The notes under the pieces are model-generated. The model had not been told where the DNA came from and did not search any database. It worked only from the letters and a program-made list of their open reading frames with translations. DNA of 64,000 nt from Gymnopus androsaceus JB14 (lineage: Eukaryota > Basidiomycota > Agaricomycetes > Agaricales > Omphalotaceae). The DNA lies in assembly GCA_009733575.1 (NCBI GenBank), contig ML769389.1, positions 62,001 through 126,000 of the forward strand, read 5' to 3'. The position numbers were made by a program, and so were the translations under genes. Shown one piece after another: positions 48,796 to 61,000 of this stretch (positions are counted from its first letter, which is position 1; each line of letters opens with the position of its first letter).

Positions 48796-50702
48796 ATGGT
48801 TCTTATTAGTATCACGACATGGAGAAGTGAGTTCTAGCTACTAGTAGTATGCATCTTACTTTGGACTTTACTGATTGTTTCTTTAGTTACAGCGACTGTT
48901 CTCGCAGGCGTTGGACAGATCCTTACTCTTCTCAGAGTTATATACAGGGCGAAGAAACGACAGTTTTGGATGGATGATGTGTTTGCAGCTCTATCTGGAT
49001 TGTTATCCTTGGTGGCTCTACCTTGTCTCTGGATATATACAGACTACTTGGGTCGGTTCCTTCCTCAAAATACAATCTTCTTGCCCTTTGATTGAGGTAT
49101 TTTAGGTGTGGGCCCGCTCAACCAGTCTCAACATAATAGGCTCAGTGGCTTATTGGGTCTTGAGCGGCACTTTCATAGCAATCGTATGGTGAGTTCGATA
49201 TTAGCTTGGTCTCTGAAATGATATCTAACGTTCGTTTTGTAGGCTGACTCGCCTCAGTCTAGTCTGTTCTTTGCTCAGAATTATCCCTCGTTCCATTCGT
49301 CCCATCGCCTATATCGCATCTGCTGTGTTTTCTTTGATGGGGATCGCGCTCTTTATACAAGAAATAACGTTATGCCACAGCGACACCAGTTGGGAATCTC
49401 TAGGAGGGATGAATCTCCAGTGTTCAGGTACTTGGTATGATCGGTATATTATAATGTCTGCTAAACCTTCGACACAGGAAATCAAGCTATAATGGCAACC
49501 GAGATTGCTTGTGAGTTTCACCTTCCTCGAATTTGCCGTCGCAATGACTCAGGGTGAAAACAGTGGAATTCTTTTCCAACATTGCATTGGTTACAATGTT
49601 GATCAGAATCATCGCGATTTTTAAAACTGTTGCGCTACGCCGTTTAGTTATTTTAGCCATCCTCATAGGAAGCCTGTTAATTTCTGGAGGAAGTATTGCG
49701 CATGCTGTATATCTCATTCAGAACACCGGCTTGCTAGCGCGGTTCACAGCGAGCATTCAAGTAGGTGCTATATGAAAATGAACTACTTACCGTGCTTACA
49801 ATACATCGACAGGCCTCAAGCTCTCTGATTATCATCAAACCTTCAAGTGTTGGTCGTATTCTTCTCATTGCTCACCGATCCAAGCAGAGAAGATCCTGAT
49901 AATCTCTCTATGCGCAACAGAGATTCGGAAACTGCGCTACCTTCCAAATCATATGCTCGTCTTTCCGGCGTGAAGCTGCGAATCGGGAGTTCGACGAAAC
50001 TTCGCAGACATTCTTCGTTCTTTGCTCCTGAAAAGTCGCCTGTTTATCACCTTAATCCACTTCCACAGCTCCACTACGATAGAAACTCAGATAGTTCTCA
50101 GTACTCGCAGGAGACGCAGCCAGATGAACAAGGCACTCGTCTTTCCGCATTCTTTTCCGGAGACCTCCATAGTGCTCGTTCATGGATATCTCCAGGGATG
50201 TCCAGTACTACCGACGATCAGGCCACTCAGCTCTCTACATTCGTTAGTGCACATCTCCGTCCTTGCCCTGCTGATGACAGGCGTGAAAAATCGCCAGCCA
50301 TCCCAAGTACCATCTTTTCGGACGATATCAACCTCAGCGAGTATCCCATTCTCAACAGGCCACCTTCATTTGTTCCATCGGACGGACACGCACCGTCTTC
50401 TATCCATTCGAGGCGGGTATCCCAAATCCTTCCTAACATGAAAACTGTGAGGTTTATGAGCCCTGTCGTGGCTGCAGTCCGCTCCGCGACGCCATCCATA
50501 ACAGATTCGCTCGTGGCACCTTATCCCTTGTCAATTTATTGCGCAGTACTGGAGCGACGATGATCCGCTTCCCCCACCAACTATGCCAGCGCCCATCTAT
50601 GAAACACCCAACCGAAAAACCTTCCAGCTTCCTTCGCAGGTATTATCTGCAATGCGGCCAGATACACCGAGCCCAACCGTTGATGTTCCAAAGCCGTTTT
50701 AA
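48796..50702 (+). pseudogene. Gene X, inverted copy, frameshifted
   Basis: This matches 42991-44869 in inverse orientation. The same start (MVLISITTW), helices and tail (ending TPSPTVDVPKPF at 50702) are recognisable. One base is inserted near 49143 (CTCAGTGGC against CTCATGGC), which shifts the frame just before the third helix. An intron donor near 49505 and tail codons also differ. Tail residues have many substitutions relative to the left copy (for example NRDSETALPS against NRDSQTALLS), so this pair is older or less constrained than the epimerase pair. It is probably inactive. Confidence 0.7.
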
Positions 50703-51020
50703 AAGTCGCGTCGATCTAAGCATTCCTCCTCGCATTTGGACTGTCTCTATTTCAATCCATTACTTATTCGTCATTGTTCTTTTGCCGTTTGCGATCCCAC
50801 TTGACTTTCCTCCAATGTCCAATTACACAGGCTGTAATTATGTTTACGCTTCGGTTCTTCGTTTGTTTTTTTTTTTTTTACTTTGGCGTGTACAGAGTTC
50901 TACTTTTAGGTTATATAGCGTGCAGTTCCGTGCAATTCCAGTCACATTTTTGGGCGTTTCAATGGACTAGATCTCCGTTTCATCAGCGTCGAGCGAGAGG
51001 AGGCTGGGAGACTGGGAGCG

Positions 51021-51325
51021 CAACCCTCCCCCGGCTTCGTATTCTACTCCGACTCTACAAACGGTACAGTCATCTCCTCCACAGGCTCTTCTAAACTCGG
51101 ATTCGTCGACACGCGAGATATTGCAGAAGCTGCGTTCCGTGCTATGACTGAGAAGGAACCGCTGAACGGGTCATACATTGTGTTTGGCCCCGAGTTGCTC
51201 AATTATGATATAAGTCTCTTCAGGTTTCTCAAAGTGATTATCGATTTATTTACTCCCTCGGCTCGTTTCATAGGTCGCCAAGATTCTCTCATCCGTAGCT
51301 GGTCGGCCCGTCACCCATCGCAACC
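51021..51325 (+). pseudogene. Fragment of the EasG-like oxidoreductase (exon 2-3)
   Basis: This is an inverted copy of about 41430-41745. VGFVDARD is here LGFVDTRDIAEAAFRAMTEK, then SYIVFGPELLNYD and the following intron. The N-terminal Rossmann exon is absent and the 3' end is cut at CATCGCAACCT, where it fuses to a piece of gene Y. Confidence 0.85.
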
Positions 51326-51655
51326 TGGGCATAGGCTCTGTCGCCTCGGGAGCGCTTACTATGATGACGAAGGAAAACGCCGGAGAGCGATTGCTGCAGT
51401 GGTCGAGTATTTTCTGGGACCTGGTGCCATGTCAAGAACTGAAGTCTGGGTAGCTGACAACAAGATCTTACCGGATGGGAATCGTTGGACAAGCTGTGGA
51501 CTTTATGATCCAACGACTGATGGGTACAACGCTGTTTCGACCTTGCTAGCAGAGCTGAAAAACGGATTTTATGGAAATTGCGATGTTCTCGATCAAGCTC
51601 ACAGGGACTATGTGGTAATCTCTACACGACCTGAGGTGCTCCTTTCTCTTCCTCG
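51325..51655 (+). pseudogene. Internal fragment of kinase-like gene Y
   Basis: A 331-bp piece equals 54572-54902, from GGGCATAGGCTCTGTCGCC to CTTTCTCTTCCTCG, with very few changes (for example Trp for Arg in NRWTSCG). It is joined to the oxidoreductase fragment upstream and to the gene X 5' fragment downstream. A chimeric frame runs through both parts from 51144 to 51677. Confidence 0.9.
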
Positions 51656-51663
51656 AGCCACCA

Positions 51664-52004
51664 GCCTATTATGTTGAGACTGGTTGAGCGGGCCCACACC
51701 TAAAATACCTCAATCAAAGGGCAAGAAGATTGTATTTTGAGGAAGGAACCGACCCAAGTAGTCTGTATATATCCAGAGACAAGGTAGAGCCACCAAGGAT
51801 AACAATCCAGATAGAGCTGCAAGCACCATCATCCATCCAAAAACTGTCGTTTCTTGGCCCTGTATATAACTCTGAGAAGAGTAAGGATCTGTCCAACGCC
51901 TGCGAGAACAGTCGCTGTAACTAAAGAAACAATTAGTAAAGTCCAAAGTAAGATGCATACTACTAGAGCTCACTTCTCCATGTCGTGATACTAATAAGAA
52001 CCAT
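51664..52004 (-). pseudogene. 5' fragment of gene X
   Basis: A third copy of the first exons of gene X. The start codon at 52004 and the segments VTATVLAGVGQILTLLR and QFWMDDGA (one base changed against WMDDVFAA) are followed by truncation after the exon with PLNQSQHN at 51664. It is divergent from the right NAXE copy, mirroring the left pair. Confidence 0.8.
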
Positions 52005-52288
52005 TATCAAAAAAGGCCGCAAACTTGCTGCAAGCCGCCAGAAATCGTTAGAAAGGAGAATGAAATGGAAAACTAGAGTTGCAAATCGTGCATATCGTGC
52101 ATCCAGTATTGAGTTTGAAATCTGTGAGTGCAGTCATGACTACCAGAGTCTCCGATGGTTTCAGGATCTGGTTGGGATCTGGGTGACGGAGGTAAAAGCG
52201 AGACACGAAAGTGACGAATAAGGCAATCGCGGCGGGCGCTATAAAAAATACATATGACGTACTACTACCAGCTTCTGTTTCTCCTACC

Positions 52289-53367
52289 ATGTCGTTGAGA
52301 TATCTAACCGCAAGAGTCGCACAACAAGTAACGATTCTCAACTCCAAGTCCACGAAAATTACTGAGTTTTGCTCTTTTAGATCGATGAAGAGCTCATGAG
52401 CCAGGCGGGGGCTTTCAGTCTTGATCAGGTATTCTCAACTCGACTTCGATCACTTTACTACACATTAAGCAATTTAACACCTTAGCTCATGGAACTTGCC
52501 GGACTGTCGTGTGCACAGGCTCTAGCTCGTGTATATGATAGAAACAAGTACCCCAACGTTCTAGTGTGCTGCGGTCCTGGAAATCAAGGTGTATCTCGAG
52601 TCTTTCAATAATCTGAGCTTCGAGTAACTGCTTTCTTGGAAGGAGGAGATGGCCTGGTCGCCGCTCGTCATCTTGGTTTGGAAATTCCGTATGTACGAAT
52701 GCATTATTCCTCACCAAATACGGTTTAGGTATGTTCGGGTATACGCCGACGATTTTTTTGCCCAAGGTAAACTGAAATTCTACAGCGGATGATGATTCAC
52801 TAACTGCAACGGTAATCCTAGCCTGGCTCCAAAGAAATATATCAGGCAATCACTTCAGCAATGCTACATAATTATGCGCTAATAGCCTTTCCTCGCAGCG
52901 TCTCAAAACACAATGCGATAACATGAAGATCAAGACTATTGATGATACAACTGCTTTGCGTGATGCGCTACCCACTACGAACGTAATTCTGGACGCCATC
53001 TTTGGATTCTCTTTTAAAGGGCCTATCCGTGCACCATTCGACTCTGTTCTACCTCTCTTGACCGATTCTCGCCTTCCTATCGTTTCCGTAGACATTCCTT
53101 CTGGGTGGGACGTCGAAGAAGGAAATGTGGAAGGCGTTGGACTTCGACCCGACGTTCTCGTCAGCCTGACCGCTCCAAAACTTGGCGTGCGTTCATTCAG
53201 TGGTATTCATTTTCTTGGAGGAAGATTCATTCCCAAGTGAGCTAGGTTGACTAGGATTAATATCCTCATTTCGTAATTGCATTTTCTACAGGTCATTGGA
53301 AGAGAAATTCGAGCTGAATCTCCCAGAATATCCCGGATTTGACCAGGTTGTGGAATTGAAAGAGTAG
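52289..53367 (+). CDS. naxe: NAD(P)H-hydrate epimerase, right copy
   Basis: The second complete copy of the epimerase. Its start is at 52289 ([13 protein letters not shown]), the signature [16 protein letters not shown] is split by an intron near 52595, and the stop is at 53365-53367. The 105-residue exon segment from [16 protein letters not shown] to GGRFIPK has the same protein sequence as in the left copy. No damage was found. Either copy could supply the enzyme, which normally is single-copy and acts with an ADP/ATP-dependent dehydratase that is not in this window. Confidence 0.85.
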
Positions 53368-53756
53368 GCTAATTGTGACTACCACGAATTTCAGTATGAA
53401 AAAGTGTACATTAGATTCAACGCCGACTATCGATTATAACCCACTTGTTTATGCCTTTCTGTTACCAAAGCACCCAAAAAGCAGGAAAATGTATCAGACA
53501 ATCGATAAGTCTATTCTAAAAATCTAGCTTGGAGCGTCCCTTGCGAAGACCTCAGTAGAGGGCACCCCGAAGCCATTAGCTTGCCATTGCAATGCTGCTA
53601 GATGTCAAAATAGTTGCCATGTAAGTCTATATGCACCACAGTAGATGTTAATATTCTACTGTAATTCTGTCAAAGAGCCTATTGGTCGATCTTCGAAGCA
53701 GGAATTTGAATTTTGAGCCCCTATTATAATAACATCTCACTCGCTTCGCCCAAGTA

Positions 53757-55853
53757 ATGCCTGCCATAACGCACAAGTATCGATACGCTCTCATAGACCG
53801 CGCCACCCATTCACCTTTCGATGCCAGCCTCATTCCGTTCGACGACAACGATGCAACCGCTGAAAATTTATTCGACGATATCTCTTCGAAATTTAAAGAA
53901 TGATGGCGACCGATCTACGTTAAACAGGTTCTCAAATTCCGCCTTGAAGTGCATTTGAATCTGACTGTTTCTCTGTAGTCCCCGAATCATGTCTGAAAGC
54001 CTCACACCAGACAGTGCGACAAATAACCGGTGCTTGTGCCAAGTGGGATGAGTTTCTGCAGAAGGACTGCGTTCGGTTGGAAATTAGCGAGGCTCTTCTC
54101 CCTCTCAGAAATGGGAGGAAAGACCCCGACAATGAACTTTACTTGTTTGTCTTGTGTGGTGCGTTAACATCCTGTACTTCGAAGACTCGAACTGATTCAT
54201 CATAGAACCCGTTGTACCCCAACCTCTTGCATCGATCCAAGAAACCGAAGAACGACCAGAGAGCGGTAGCAAACCTCGAGACAAGCCTCAAAGTTTGTCC
54301 TTTAGCAATTTGTCTTCACTTCCGAGCTAATCAATTCTCCAATAGCTCGCAGTATCGCCTCTTCAATCCGCTCCAAAAATATGAGCCCTTCGGATGGTGC
54401 CAAGAATGAGAACCTGATACTCAATCAAACGAGCGACTGTGTTGATGCTGTACGTGCTGGACGTCCGCAGTCTCTCACTGGACCCTCTCTAGGTGTATAT
54501 CATCCTATCTTTCCTCTTTTCCGCCGACGTCTCTCGGAGAAGCGCGAACTCACACCTAAGCAGATGCGAGCTGGGCATAGGCTCTGTCGCCTCGGTAGCG
54601 CTTACTATGATGACGAAGGAAAACGCCGGAGAGCGATTGCTGCAGTGGTCGAGTATTTTCTGGGACCTGGTGCCATGTCAAGAACTGAAGTCTGGGTAGC
54701 TGACAACAAGATCTTACCGGATGGGAATCGTCGGACAAGCTGTGGACTTTATGATCCAACGACTGATGGGTACAACGCTGTTTCGACCTTGCTAGCAGAG
54801 CTGAAAAACGGATTTTATGGAAATTGCGATGTTCTCGATCAAGCTCACAGGGACTATGTGGTAATCTCTACGCGACCTGAGGTGCTCCTTTCTCTTCCTC
54901 GTTTGCTGTCCAGACCGTGCTTAACAGTCCCACAGCTTTCTGAATTGCGCAAAGTTTCTTGCATCCCTGCCTTCTTATTGGCCATTCCAGGGTATAGTTT
55001 CTCGGTTTCTGGTGCCATTTATCTTGATGGAGTTATTTCCGAGCAACTCACGGACACTATCTCCTTTGTTCCTCTCCAATCGTACGAGAATATTCCGGAA
55101 GATCCTGCCTCTGATTTTCGTCATGCGCAGGCCTGTCGTGTCGCGCATGTATTCCTCACTCTGAGGGAATGCTTGGATCAGTTGGACACGTACTACCTCA
55201 ACCTATCCTCCTCCTCAGCACCTCCGTCTGGACAGCTATCCCCAGCACCACACTTTTGTTCTTTCACTTCCTTCTCGGGTCAAGCGTTCAGCTTGAGGTA
55301 CATTGAGTATTACAATGGTTATCTCTATCACCGCACCATCTTCCTGGCTGATGCTGTTGCTTCTGACGAATCAACCATACGAGTCATGGTAAAATTCACA
55401 CATCGTTATTGCCGTGAAGCACACCAGTTGATGGAGGTGGAGGGAGCTGCGGTAGAACTGCTGTACTGCGAGTGGGTGCGAGATGTTGGCCTCTACTGCG
55501 TCGTTACCCGTTATGTTGAACAGTCAGATAATGCAAAGCTGACAGACGTGGGGCTGGATAACTTCGGAAATGCAGTAGCAAAGTTCCACTCTGAAAACTA
55601 TGTGCATGGGGATCTGCGGGAACCAAATATCCTCATTGACAGTAGTGGCCAACTACTTGCGATAGACTTTGACTGGGCGGGGAAGCAAGGCACTGTGGTT
55701 TACCCAGTAACGATCAACGATGAAATAACCTGGCCAGTTGGTGTTGAAGGTGGAGAGAAAATACGCAAAGAACATGATCAGGAGATGCTAGCGCAGCTGT
55801 TGGCGATATTTCGCCAACAAGAACAAGATGCGATGAAAGATGTGCAGGAATAA
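53757..55853 (+). CDS. Kinase-like gene Y, right copy, stop in exon 1
   Basis: The main frame from 54381 to 55853 is open for 490 codons. Its C-terminal part is kinase-like: a beta-3-type Lys in IRVMVKFTHRYCREAHQ, catalytic loop YVHGDLREPNILI (H-x-D-x-x-x-x-N kept) and metal-site segment AIDFDWAGKQGTVVYPV with DFD replacing DFG. This HGDLR/DFDWAG pattern is common in a basidiomycete family of kinase-like proteins. Upstream exons read MRQITGACAKWDEFLQKDCV and LPLRNGRKDPDNELYLF. The first exon (ATG 53757) has a 3-base insertion near 53902 making an in-frame TGA after SSKFKE, so the protein may begin downstream. The left copy lacks this stop but has three frameshifts elsewhere. Confidence 0.65.
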
Positions 55854-55861
55854 TTGAATCG

Positions 55862-56432
55862 TACCTTTCTATTCAAGTTTAGCTTTGTTATATGGCAGAT
55901 ATCATAATGAATTCGACATCTTCAAACTCACTCCGAATCGCGCATTACAGATCTTGAAGACTATGAGACCGAGTTTCAGACGCGGGGTCTCTGTCGAGCT
56001 CCCATGCGAAAACTTCCCAACAAACTCTTTCGAGTCTGAATATTCATGTGGGCGGTATTAAACGATGGCGGGCACTCGTTCGGCTGGCATCCGATAACCA
56101 ATTCAATATTGGGTGGCGCGCACTTTTAAGTTTTTGGCCTTCTTGAAGTTGCCTTGAAGAACTTGGGGGTTCTTCCTGACTTTGACTGGGTTGAATCTAA
56201 TATCCGTGACAGAATGAGTTGTTGAGTGCAGAGGCTGAGGCTTTTAACTGGCGAGTACTATATTTATTTGGAGGACTCGGAGGATGCCTAGAAACGCCAA
56301 ATTTCAAGACGGTTGGTTAGCACGACTTGCGGTATAACCCATGAGTTGTTTCCAAATTACGATACTCGCTCGATATGCTGCTCGATATGTCGGCAGAGAA
56401 ATGAAGCGCCTATCAACTCTTTCTTTCCCACC
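55862..56432. other. Unique flank next to the duplication
   Basis: Homology with the left arm ends at 55861. No gene or repeat is seen before the Orc6-like start. Confidence 0.45.
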
Positions 56433-57803
56433 ATGTCCCAGCACGACGATCGTTTGAAGCTGCTCTGTGGTGACAGCGGCGAAACGCTCCAGAGAGCTAA
56501 AGAACTTACGCACTATGCAAATGCGAAAACATCACAAGGCTCAGGATTTGAGCTAAAAAATTCAATAGGCCTGCCAGGTGCTTGTGCTCTAATCGCGTCT
56601 GAACAGTAGGTCTTCAATCACGCGTATGAAGGCTTTTCGATTCTGAAGACACATTTCAGATTGAAGAATACAATAGTAGACTTTGAAAGTGCTCGAGCAA
56701 ACGCCTGCTTGTCTGAAGCAGCATTCAGCAAATGCGTCAGCGAAGTTAGAGCTGCTCTTGCTCTTGACGCGTCGAAACAGCAGGATAACCGACGACAAAC
56801 GCGCTTTGGGTCCAATAAACTCGCATACCAGCTTCTCATCACAAAGTACGGGCTTGACCAGAAATACGGAAATCGATTTCTTGATTGGTGCAAGACAGCC
56901 GAATTCACTTATATTCAGCTGGGCAAGGGTAATAATATCGACCGAGATGGCCCAAAGATCAAGTATGCTATATTCTACTGGGTGTGTGGAGTCTTGAAAG
57001 TGCGTTATTACTGCCTTGGATTCTTTCTCATCTAATGAACCTTATTCCAGTTTGACTTGGGGTCTTTTCTGAAAGATGAGCCTCATTCCGACAAGGCGCG
57101 AAGCATTTCCAAAGTTATGGACCAACATTGTGCTGTAACGCGGGCTTCCATCCTGGAAGAAAGCAAACGTTCTGGTACTATCACCACTCGAACTTCGCCG
57201 CGTAAACGGTTATTGAGGGAGCTTCCTAGCAAGGACTCTCCGAAGAAGCGGAAACTATCTGCTGAGCCTCAGACGGAGGAGAGTGCTATCTTCAGGCTGT
57301 CGGATGTCCCAGAGGAAGCACCCGTAAAGCCTTCTACCTCTCCACGAAAGTCGCCTGCGAAACGGGCACTTCGAGAACTTCCGACTGGAGACTCGCGCAA
57401 TAAGACTAATGCGCCCATTGTCGCGCATGATTCGGATGTGGAAATGTTGGCACCAGAAACGCCATCGAAAACGCGTCGTAACGGAACCGCCGCAACGGCC
57501 GCGTTTCTCTCCGCACTATCCAAAACCGCCACCCAGCCTTTTCCAGCTCACCGCTCCTCTCATCATGACTCTCCACCCCCCTCGCCGTCCAAGAAAAGGG
57601 TTGTGGAAGCCAGGGATTTCGACCCTCTTGTTGCGGACGATGATGATGATTCTCCGGACGATTTTGTGCATACCTCCTCAGTTCGGAGACGCTTTCGCCC
57701 AGTGTTCTTGGATCGAAAGCAATGGGCCGCTCAGGATCCATATCTCCTCAAACTCCGTAACAGCATTGAGAAGAGAGCTAATGGGCATTCGTTGAGGGTA
57801 TAG
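56433..57803 (+). CDS. orc6: Origin recognition complex subunit 6-like protein
   Basis: The first part, LQRAKELTHYANAKTSQGSG, IGLPGACALIASE, VDFESARANACLSEAAFSKC and SEVRAALALDASKQQ, fits the TFIIB-like cyclin fold at the start of Orc6. A second cyclin-like stretch (NKLAYQLLITKYGL, IKYAIFYWVCGVLKF) follows. The middle is a basic, disordered linker with repeated TSPRKxxLRELP blocks and possible CDK sites (SPRK, SPKK, TPSK). The end RPVFLDRKQWAAQDPYLLK is a short conserved C-terminal helix of the type that contacts Orc3. At least two introns (after SEQ and after VLK) are removed in frame. The identification rests on fold order and C-terminal motif, not on a search. Confidence 0.7.
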
Positions 57804-58005
57804 TCTTTCTTGTCAAAAATTGTATATGGATTCTACATGATTGCTATCTAATGAATGCGATGTCCAGACACTATGTATAAATTAACGAGTCCCACCATGT
57901 ATATTAGAGTTTCTCGTAGTGTACTTGTTGAAAGAGTGGGTGGTTATTGGCGACGAGATTGTCCTGCATACATGTCGACCCGGCTAGTAGGAATAAAAAC
58001 AATAT
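57804..58005. other. Convergent intergenic gap
   Basis: Short 3' flank shared by two converging genes. Nothing else is recognised. Confidence 0.4.
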
Positions 58006-61000
58006 TTACATGGCCACTGCCACCCCCGAGTAAGCTTCGTCTGACTCGTCTTCACTATCATGAAGAACATGAGTAGGAACTTCTTCCTCAACTGGTTTGG
58101 GTGCGTCCAGTGTGTGTAGTATCGAGTCAATGGGAGGAGCAACGCGCTCTCCACTAGACTCAGTATCAACATGAGGTGGAGGCGCTGGCGTATGTCTTGC
58201 CGACGTTGGTGTAGGCGGTTCAGGAACGACATTCCTCGACTCGAACTCGGATGGTACGGGTGGTGGTGTCAACGGCAAAGCAGCAGGTGGAGGAGCAGGA
58301 GAGGGCGCTTTCGACAATGAAAATCTGCCTACTCTGCCCGTCATGAAGCTACCGAGCCCGGCACCCCAAGAGCTCAAGCGGGCAGGAGTCGATGGACCAG
58401 AGGAGTTGTCGGACGAGCCCGACGCGGCTGATGCGACTGAAGCGGTGGAATCGTGTTTCTTGAACAGACTGGGCCGTATGAAGCTGCCTGTGGAGGAAGA
58501 GTCCAGGCTTGAGACGGAACCGTCTAAATCCGTCTTGTTTACCAGCTCTGGCTCCTCGGAAGCGCTGCGGACTTGGTTGACATTGGTGTTGGCCGGAGTA
58601 GCAGTCGCAGGAGTCGCGGGAACTGCAGTTGATGGAGTGTTTGGAGTATTGGGAATACTGCGCTGCCAGCGATCTCGAACACCCTCTACCGCTTTGAAGA
58701 AGCTCAATGAACCAGCACTAAAAGTTCGCGTGACAGCTTCACGAGCAGGTGCAAGTTGCTGGTCTAGTTTGAGATCCTGGATACCTTCTTGCAGACGAAG
58801 TCCAATGTCTGCAACCACAGAAACCTTTTCATTGCAAGGGTGTCTGATTGGGTTCTCATGAGTTCCCGTTAGCTCTCAAGTAAACAAATGGCACAGACCT
58901 AGGCTCTATAATGTCGAATAGCATGGGATCTGTTGTTCGTTCCCAAACCTCGTACGCATTTGTGTTTTTGAATTCAGACATCCACATGTGATTGAAATCT
59001 TCTGTAGAGGCAGGCTCTGTTCCAGAGTCAATAAAGTATCCGTGTCCGTCACACAGACTACACACCTGCGATTAAAACGCCTTCTCCTTTCGCTAGAAAA
59101 TCGCGGTATCGAATAGATGCCAAGGAAGCCGAAACATATTCATCAAACTTGACCCGCAAGTAGTCGTCACTGCCTTTGAATCTGAAGGAGAGGTTAAGAA
59201 CCGAAAAATCGTAATAGTCAACATCACGCACGCCATCCCTTGTGGGCGAGAGGGATCCTCTTCGGACCAGGTCTCGTTAACATCGGTGATAATATCATCC
59301 ATCCATTTGCGATCCGCTGGAGTCAGCCCTGCAGATCGCTCAAGATTCTGGTCTCGAAATTCGAACACGCCGGTCTCGATCTACGTTGAGGTTATGAGAT
59401 GCACCCGGTGAGTATAAAGCAAAACCTACGTTGATAAGCAGGTCGATTTCCTTTTGTTGCGTAACAATTGAGTTTGTGCTTCCACAAAGCCAACTCTTTG
59501 TTTCTCTCAACATATCCAGTTGTTGTAGAGGTAGATATGGTTGAAAGAATGCATCTCTACCGAATATGTCGAGGGGAAGTCCGGTGTAAGTCATGAGACT
59601 TTTGCGATCGGAAGTTCGTAAAGAAGTAGGACGGGTGAGAGTTTGAGCTCGAGAGGCAAGAGGTGGCGATCCACAATCATCAAGTGTTTGCAGTAAACCA
59701 GGGAGCAAAGAGATGAGGGAGTATTGGTAGGTGCAAAGGCGCTCGACAGGGTGCCCATAGAACATTATCTGAACTACGTTAGTATACCAGCTTACAGCAA
59801 AAAATGAACTTGAGCCCATACCCGTTTTTGTAACATAAGAGCTTTGACAAGAATTAGAGTCCGTTGTCGAAAGGTATGGACCAACTCGCGTCTGTAGAAG
59901 ATGGTCTAGAACACAACCAAGACAATCCGATTCATAACTTACAGATTCGTTCCCATGTACAATGCACTTTCAGTCATTTGCGTCCGTAAGGAGAGCTCCA
60001 ATCCAGATTCGAAATCATCGAGAATTTGCACTTCGGTAAAATCCCTACAGAAGTGTTAGCTGGAAAAACGGAACCAACCGAGTTAGGTAAGAACTAACCT
60101 TTGTTGGAAAAGCGCGGTCGTGACCACTCCTAGCTTATCTCTTATGGGACCAAACACTGGTTTGGAAGCTAATATGACCACGGCCTTTTGAACAGTGGAT
60201 CGGGTTACATCTTCTGTCTTGACCAGCAATGCAGATGCAGCTATTTGCTGGTTACATCTACAGAAACTTCAGCTGAAGAAGTAAGGTCTGGGAGGTTTAT
60301 ACATACGATATGCCGAAAATGGTAGTAGGGTTTGGCCCCGAGGGAACGATATGGAAGTAAGAGTAGTCTTCAGCACTCTAAGCCAATATTCATAAGCATA
60401 AGGGGGGTGGATCACAACGAGAACGTACTAGATGAGCGCCGTCAGGAAGAGCGAGAAATGGTATCATTTTGACGATTTCTTCGTCTTCAAAGATTTCTCC
60501 CTTGAACCATTCAATTCTTGGACCGACCTAGAACGCGGAACGGATATGAGCGGGGTACTGGAAGACTGTACTGGCCACCCACCAAATGATTAAAGTCCAC
60601 TAATGCAATTCCCAAAACAAGCTTTCCAGGTGGAGGCTGAAGCAATATCGATTCTGGTCGAGCTTTTCTCGAAGACCCAGAAGCAAATGACTCGGCAATG
60701 GACTCTGTATCGCTCTGCCTTCGCGGTGGATATGTCGGTGGGGAGAGAGAGGGATTTGCTTTTGGCTCGTAGAACATAGAGTCGGATGTACTGGTATTTG
60801 GAGATTCGTTCATGTCCTGAGATCTATAGCTCGCATTATCGGCGACCGAACTAAATTCCGTATCAAGTGTGTAAGGTCTGGATTCTCGCTTGGACGAAGA
60901 GTCCGTGTTAAACTCGTTGTACGAGCTAAACCTTGAGGTATCGGACGCCTCATAGGCTTTGGGTTGATCACTTTGGACGGAATTTCGAGCAGAAACAGCT

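Larger units (their letters stand above)
45000..49145. repeat. Left arm of a 4.2-kb inverted repeat
   Basis: Reading this arm as reverse complement gives 51660-55861 with few differences: gene Y, NAXE and the 5' part of gene X in mirrored order. The outer boundary is sharp: the shared AATTGAATCG ends at 45000 on the left and 55861 on the right. The inner boundary lies near 49145/51660. The 2.5-kb spacer holds the rest of gene X copy 2 and two gene fragments. Confidence 0.9.
51660..55861. repeat. Right arm of the 4.2-kb inverted repeat
   Basis: Mirror of 45000-49145; see there for boundaries. Identity looks highest across NAXE and lower in the first exon of gene Y and around gene X. Confidence 0.9.

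Noticed and set aside
58343..58861. 172-codon plus ORF
   Set aside because: Antisense to the Pro/Ser-rich AVL9 tail.
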